Positions 4,582 through 7,619 of a stretch of DNA of 7,619 nucleotides are shown piece after piece. The stretch lies in contig DAOTVD010000048.1 of the NCBI GenBank assembly GCA_034437075.1, positions 1 to 7,619 on the forward strand. Reading direction: 5' to 3'. The position numbers and the translations under genes were made by a program. The notes under the pieces are model-generated. The model worked only from the letters and a program-made list of their open reading frames with translations, had not been told where the DNA came from and made no database searches. The DNA is from DAOTVD01 sp034437075 (GTDB lineage: Bacteria > Chloroflexota > Anaerolineae > Aggregatilineales > J027). Position 1 is the first letter of the stretch; each line of letters begins with the position of its first letter.

Positions 4582-6650
4582 TGACTGTTTTCGCCCAGGA
4601 TGTTGAACACCGGCCCGCCGGGCGCGAATGGTAATCGGCCCTCGCCAGGCAGTAGATAGGCGTGTTCGCGCGGGACGGTCAGGTTATCGATAGCCCCATC
4701 CGTAATAATGAGGATCGGCGCGTCTGGGGGCAGGTCTTCGGCCTTCATGAGCAAGTTCACGGCGGGTTGCAAGCGCGTGCCGCCCCGGCCACGGATACGA
4801 TAGGGCTTTTGCAAGGTCGTCAGCGGGATGAAGCCTTCGTCGTAGGGGCGCGCATCGCACATCACCAAGCGCACTTGCTGGATGCCATGCTGCCCCGCGA
4901 AGGCCACCACTGCCCCCAGCCCGCGTTGCAACAGCCCGGCGCTCATCGAGCCAGAGGTATCCAGGACAACCGCGAAGGTCAGCGCGTCATATTCGCGCGT
5001 CGCGCGCCCGGCCAGCGGGATGTAGGGCACGGCGGCCTGGCGGCGATTAATGCGCTTGTAGCTGCGCTCGGGCGGTTTGGGCGTAAACTGCACCGCGAAC
5101 CAGCGCGCGAGTTCCGCCTTCCATTCCGGGATGATGCCCTCTTGGGCGGTGGCTTCGCTCAGGCCCAGTTCGTAGAGCAACCCGGCGGGCAGATTTCCCC
5201 GTATGCCCCGGTTTTCGGCGTCTTCTTGCATCTGGCGCGCGGCAGCGCGGGCTAGCTGCTTGGGGGTCGCCGCAAACGGATCATTGTCCGTGGAGCCATC
5301 CTGGGTGAATTCCGGGTCGAAATCCAGCATATCCCCCATGCCGGCCCCGCGCAGGCTGACCAAGCGCACCGTGTCATTGCCGCAATTTTTCAGCAATTCA
5401 TCATAGATAGACTCGGCATCACGGCCTTTGTAGCGCTCGTCGTAGAGCACGCCCTCTGGGCGCGTGCCCACGCCCATGTCTTCGAGCCAGTTATTGATGA
5501 CGTAATCGCACGCGACGTTCCACAGCATCGGGTGGCGGTCTTCGACGCGCAGATGATGCTCTAGCACCACGTGCAAAATCTCGTGGACGATCACCCAGCG
5601 CCATTCCGCCTCGCTGAGCGTGCGCTGCGGATTGACGAAAATGCGCCGCGACTTCGCCGCCACGGCGGCGATGGCAATATCCAGCGCCTCGGCGGATTCG
5701 TAGTCGATGTCGAAATTGGCCGTGGCTGCGCTCAGCAGCGGGAAGTTCTCGCCCACCCAGCGGAAGGCGCGCGCGACGGTTGTTTCGGTATAGGCGCGCT
5801 GGCGGTCTACACTTTTTTGCAAACTTTTGATCTGTTGCAGTTTGTACATCGCGCGGAAGCGCCGCGCGGCGTGCTCTGGCACGCCCCAGACATCCCAGGT
5901 GGTGCGCCCAGCAGGGCTCACCCATTGATCATGATTCCTCGGGGGGCTGCCGCGCGCCAGCCAATCCTGCACCATGGTCTCGGGCGTGTGTTTGTCGACT
6001 TCGAGGTCCGGGTCACCAAAGCGCCCAGGGCGCGGCAGGGGATTCCGAAAGAAGCCAGACGGCACCCCAAAGCGGCCCATCCGCGCCGCTGCCAAGCTAT
6101 TGACTTGGATTTCGGCGGCCAGGCACCACAAATCGGGGTGCGCGCTGTCCTTGGGCGGGGCCACATACCCCAGCGCCAGATGCGCGATCAGATGCGCGCT
6201 ATAAAAGCCCCATTCGCGCAGGGTCGCCCGGCGGCGACTATAGGCCACCAGCACGCCATCCTCAGCCAAATACATATAGGCTTTGGAGGCGGCCTGGGCA
6301 TAGTCAATATCCCATTCGATGGCCATCCACAGCGTGTACAAACTGCTCGGCAGAACAGCGAGCGCGGGGGCCAGGGCCTCGGCCTCCCCGGCGCGCACCA
6401 TCTCCACAAATTGCAGCCCGGTATACTGGGGCGGGGGATCGTGGCGCGGGGGCGCGTTGTTCTGGCGTTGGCGCACGGGCACGGGCACGGGCGCCTCATC
6501 CGCCTTGAGTTGCTCGCGCACGGTGTCTCGGTCGCGCGGGCGCGCAGCACGGCTCAGCCCGGCGGTATCTTCGCGCGGGCGCTTCACATGGCCATGCTCG
6601 GTGGAGGGTGCTTTATACACCCGCCGTTTGATATGGCGTAGCAGGCTCAT
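4578..6650 (-). CDS. Metallopeptidase-like (DUF2201 type) protein with C-terminal VWA-like domain
   Basis: This 690-residue protein belongs to the VWA-containing partners of MoxR-type AAA+ ATPases. Its substrate is unknown. Residues 1-75 are basic and proline-rich and probably disordered. Residues 100-195 look like a degenerate copy of the next domain. Residues 302-393 form the metallopeptidase-like domain with HEILH (356-360) followed by EHHLR and the conserved LWNVACDYVINNWL. A linker rich in Asp, Ala and Gln follows (about 440-550). The VWA-like domain occupies about 555-690, with an intact metal-ion-dependent adhesion site: DTSGS (564-568), Thr625 in GGT and Asp651 in TDG. There is no signal peptide, so it should be cytoplasmic. 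The ATG is preceded by GGAAGGA at 4 bases and overlaps the stop of the AAA+ gene as ATGA. Whether the HExxH domain really cleaves proteins is not known for this family. Confidence 0.88.
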   Translation of the reverse strand: MSLLRHIKRRVYKAPSTEHGHVKRPREDTAGLSRAARPRDRDTVREQLKADEAPVPVPVRQRQNNAPPRHDPPPQYTGLQFVEMVRAGEAEALAPALAVLPSSLYTLWMAIEWDIDYAQAASKAYMYLAEDGVLVAYSRRRATLREWGFYSAHLIAHLALGYVAPPKDSAHPDLWCLAAEIQVNSLAAARMGRFGVPSGFFRNPLPRPGRFGDPDLEVDKHTPETMVQDWLARGSPPRNHDQWVSPAGRTTWDVWGVPEHAARRFRAMYKLQQIKSLQKSVDRQRAYTETTVARAFRWVGENFPLLSAATANFDIDYESAEALDIAIAAVAAKSRRIFVNPQRTLSEAEWRWVIVHEILHVVLEHHLRVEDRHPMLWNVACDYVINNWLEDMGVGTRPEGVLYDERYKGRDAESIYDELLKNCGNDTVRLVSLRGAGMGDMLDFDPEFTQDGSTDNDPFAATPKQLARAAARQMQEDAENRGIRGNLPAGLLYELGLSEATAQEGIIPEWKAELARWFAVQFTPKPPERSYKRINRRQAAVPYIPLAGRATREYDALTFAVVLDTSGSMSAGLLQRGLGAVVAFAGQHGIQQVRLVMCDARPYDEGFIPLTTLQKPYRIRGRGGTRLQPAVNLLMKAEDLPPDAPILIITDGAIDNLTVPREHAYLLPGEGRLPFAPGGPVFNILGENSH

Positions 6651-7619
6651 GATGTCCTTCCGTCGTGCAGTAATGACGAGCGCGAGCCGCTCGCGTTCGC
6701 AAAGCGGGTGCTACCCCGAGCCGGTGGTGTCGGCGGGGATGCACTGCTAGCAAAGGGTGACGGGCGTCCGCTGGGGCGGCCAAAACGGCTTGGGGGCTGG
6801 GGCTGGGGCGGGGCATCTTGCGGTTCGCCCAGTATATCGGCCCATAATTTGGTGATTTCATCCACAAACCAGCCCGGCAGGTGAATCTCATCCGGCGGGG
6901 TCAGGAAATAGCGCACCAGTTCAGCGTCATGCTCGCCCAATTTCTCGATCAAGTCGATGGCTTGCAGCACCCACCACTCGGATTCATCCGTTAGGGCGGT
7001 TTGCTTGGCGGGCAAGCGGTCGATGAGGAAGGCGCGCACGCTAGCCAGCATGAAAGTCGCCTCTTCGTGGTTATCCAGCGGGATGGCTTCTTCCCCGGCT
7101 AAGATGGCCTCGGCACTGTAAGGCGATAGCCAATTGCGCGCGAAGGCGGAAAACTGCCCGGCATGCGGTGGCGAAAGACAGCCAGCGGCCAAGACTTGGA
7201 TGACCTCTTTGCTGAGGCCATCGCGGCAACTGTGCAGCGCATCGGAAAGCATATGCCACGAGCGCGGCGTGCTGAAGGGCGCGTCGTCGTCCGCCTGGGT
7301 GGCCAGCAGATGATCGGGCCGCGCCGCGATATACTGCAACACGGTCGGATGCAGGTCGTTTTGTGCGCCCCAGTCGATCCATTGCTGGGTATTGGTCTGT
7401 AATTCGACATGGATAAGGCGGTTGACCAATGCGGAGGCGATAGGCCGGGCCAGGGCCTTGTCGTTTTTGCGGTTGCCCGCGCCGATAACGATGCTGCCTT
7501 CGGGCAAAATATATTCCCCGATGCGGCGGTCGTGGATGAGGCTATAAAAAGCCTTCTGAACATCTGGCATCGAGGCGTTGAGTTCGTCCAGAAACAGGAC
7601 GTAGGGCTCCGCGCGTGCG
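6647..7619 (-). CDS. MoxR-type AAA+ ATPase (N-terminus cut by window edge)
   Basis: The reading frame continues through the right edge, so the Walker A region is outside the window and the ATG at 7570 is an internal methionine. The visible part, 323 residues, starts in Walker B (YVLFLDELN, nucleotides 7577-7603). Counting from the Met at 7570, sensor 1 is GAGNR (30-34). A likely arginine finger is Arg51 in SALVNRLIHVEL. Sensor 2 is Arg103 in STPRSWHMLSDAL, followed by the helical lid. The last 55 residues are rich in Pro, Ser, Arg and Gly and look disordered. MoxR-family ATPases form hexameric rings and are thought to act as chaperones with VWA proteins. The 4-base overlap with the metallopeptidase/VWA gene downstream strongly suggests that pairing here. 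The promoter must lie beyond the window. Confidence 0.9.
   Translation of the reverse strand, partial: ARAEPYVLFLDELNASMPDVQKAFYSLIHDRRIGEYILPEGSIVIGAGNRKNDKALARPIASALVNRLIHVELQTNTQQWIDWGAQNDLHPTVLQYIAARPDHLLATQADDDAPFSTPRSWHMLSDALHSCRDGLSKEVIQVLAAGCLSPPHAGQFSAFARNWLSPYSAEAILAGEEAIPLDNHEEATFMLASVRAFLIDRLPAKQTALTDESEWWVLQAIDLIEKLGEHDAELVRYFLTPPDEIHLPGWFVDEITKLWADILGEPQDAPPQPQPPSRFGRPSGRPSPFASSASPPTPPARGSTRFANASGSRSSLLHDGRTS
6655..6661 (-). promoter_or_regulatory. Strong Shine-Dalgarno site for the metallopeptidase/VWA gene
   Basis: GGAAGGA on the minus strand lies 4 bases before the ATG at 6650, inside the end of the AAA+ gene. It fixes the start of the downstream gene at the ATGA overlap and suggests efficient, coupled translation of the two partners. 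Confidence 0.65.

Noticed and set aside
5571..6641. A 356-codon plus-strand open frame opposite the metallopeptidase/VWA gene
   Set aside because: The minus-strand product has recognised motifs throughout (HEILH, LWNVACDY, and the matching first copy). The plus-strand translation is rich in His, Arg and Gly with no family features.

Overview
The window is GC-rich bacterial DNA, densely coded, with no mobile element, CRISPR array or rRNA. The proline/threonine/serine-rich stalk on the sortase and a small HPNCGT membrane protein (DUF6391-like) suggest Chloroflexota (Anaerolineae-like). That taxonomic call is inference from gene style and is not proven by any marker here.

Left half, plus strand (1-3839): five tightly packed genes that look like one transcription unit. 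They are the C-terminal tail of an unidentified protein, a membrane-anchored class E/F-type sortase, a small membrane protein with the HPNCGT motif, holA (delta subunit of the DNA polymerase III clamp loader) and recF. Junctions are an ATGA overlap, another ATGA overlap, an 8-base gap and directly abutting stop/start codons. Surface-protein and replication/repair functions are therefore coupled at the level of translation.

Right half, minus strand (7619-3862), converging on recF: a MoxR-type AAA+ ATPase (N-terminus cut by the window edge) overlaps by 4 bases a 690-residue protein. That protein joins an HExxH metallopeptidase-like domain to a C-terminal VWA-like domain with an intact MIDAS. 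Next comes a 149-residue protein of unknown function with its own candidate promoter and a leader hairpin, and finally tRNA-Gly(TCC) with a near-consensus sigma-70 promoter and a T-rich tract after it. The AAA+ and metallopeptidase/VWA proteins are expected to work together as a chaperone-like pair, as MoxR/VWA gene pairs are generally thought to do.

The most interesting observation is inside the 690-residue protein. Its N-terminal third appears to be a second, degenerate copy of the metallopeptidase-like domain. The active HEILH of the second copy corresponds to HLIAH in the first, and several flanking motifs (DIDY, the Trp before the His motif, LW..A....N) line up. This suggests a tandem duplication in which one copy lost the catalytic glutamate but kept both histidines.

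No gene-free stretch exceeds 300 bases. The two non-coding gaps (3840-4005 and 4456-4577) hold the tRNA with its promoter, and a promoter/hairpin region, respectively.
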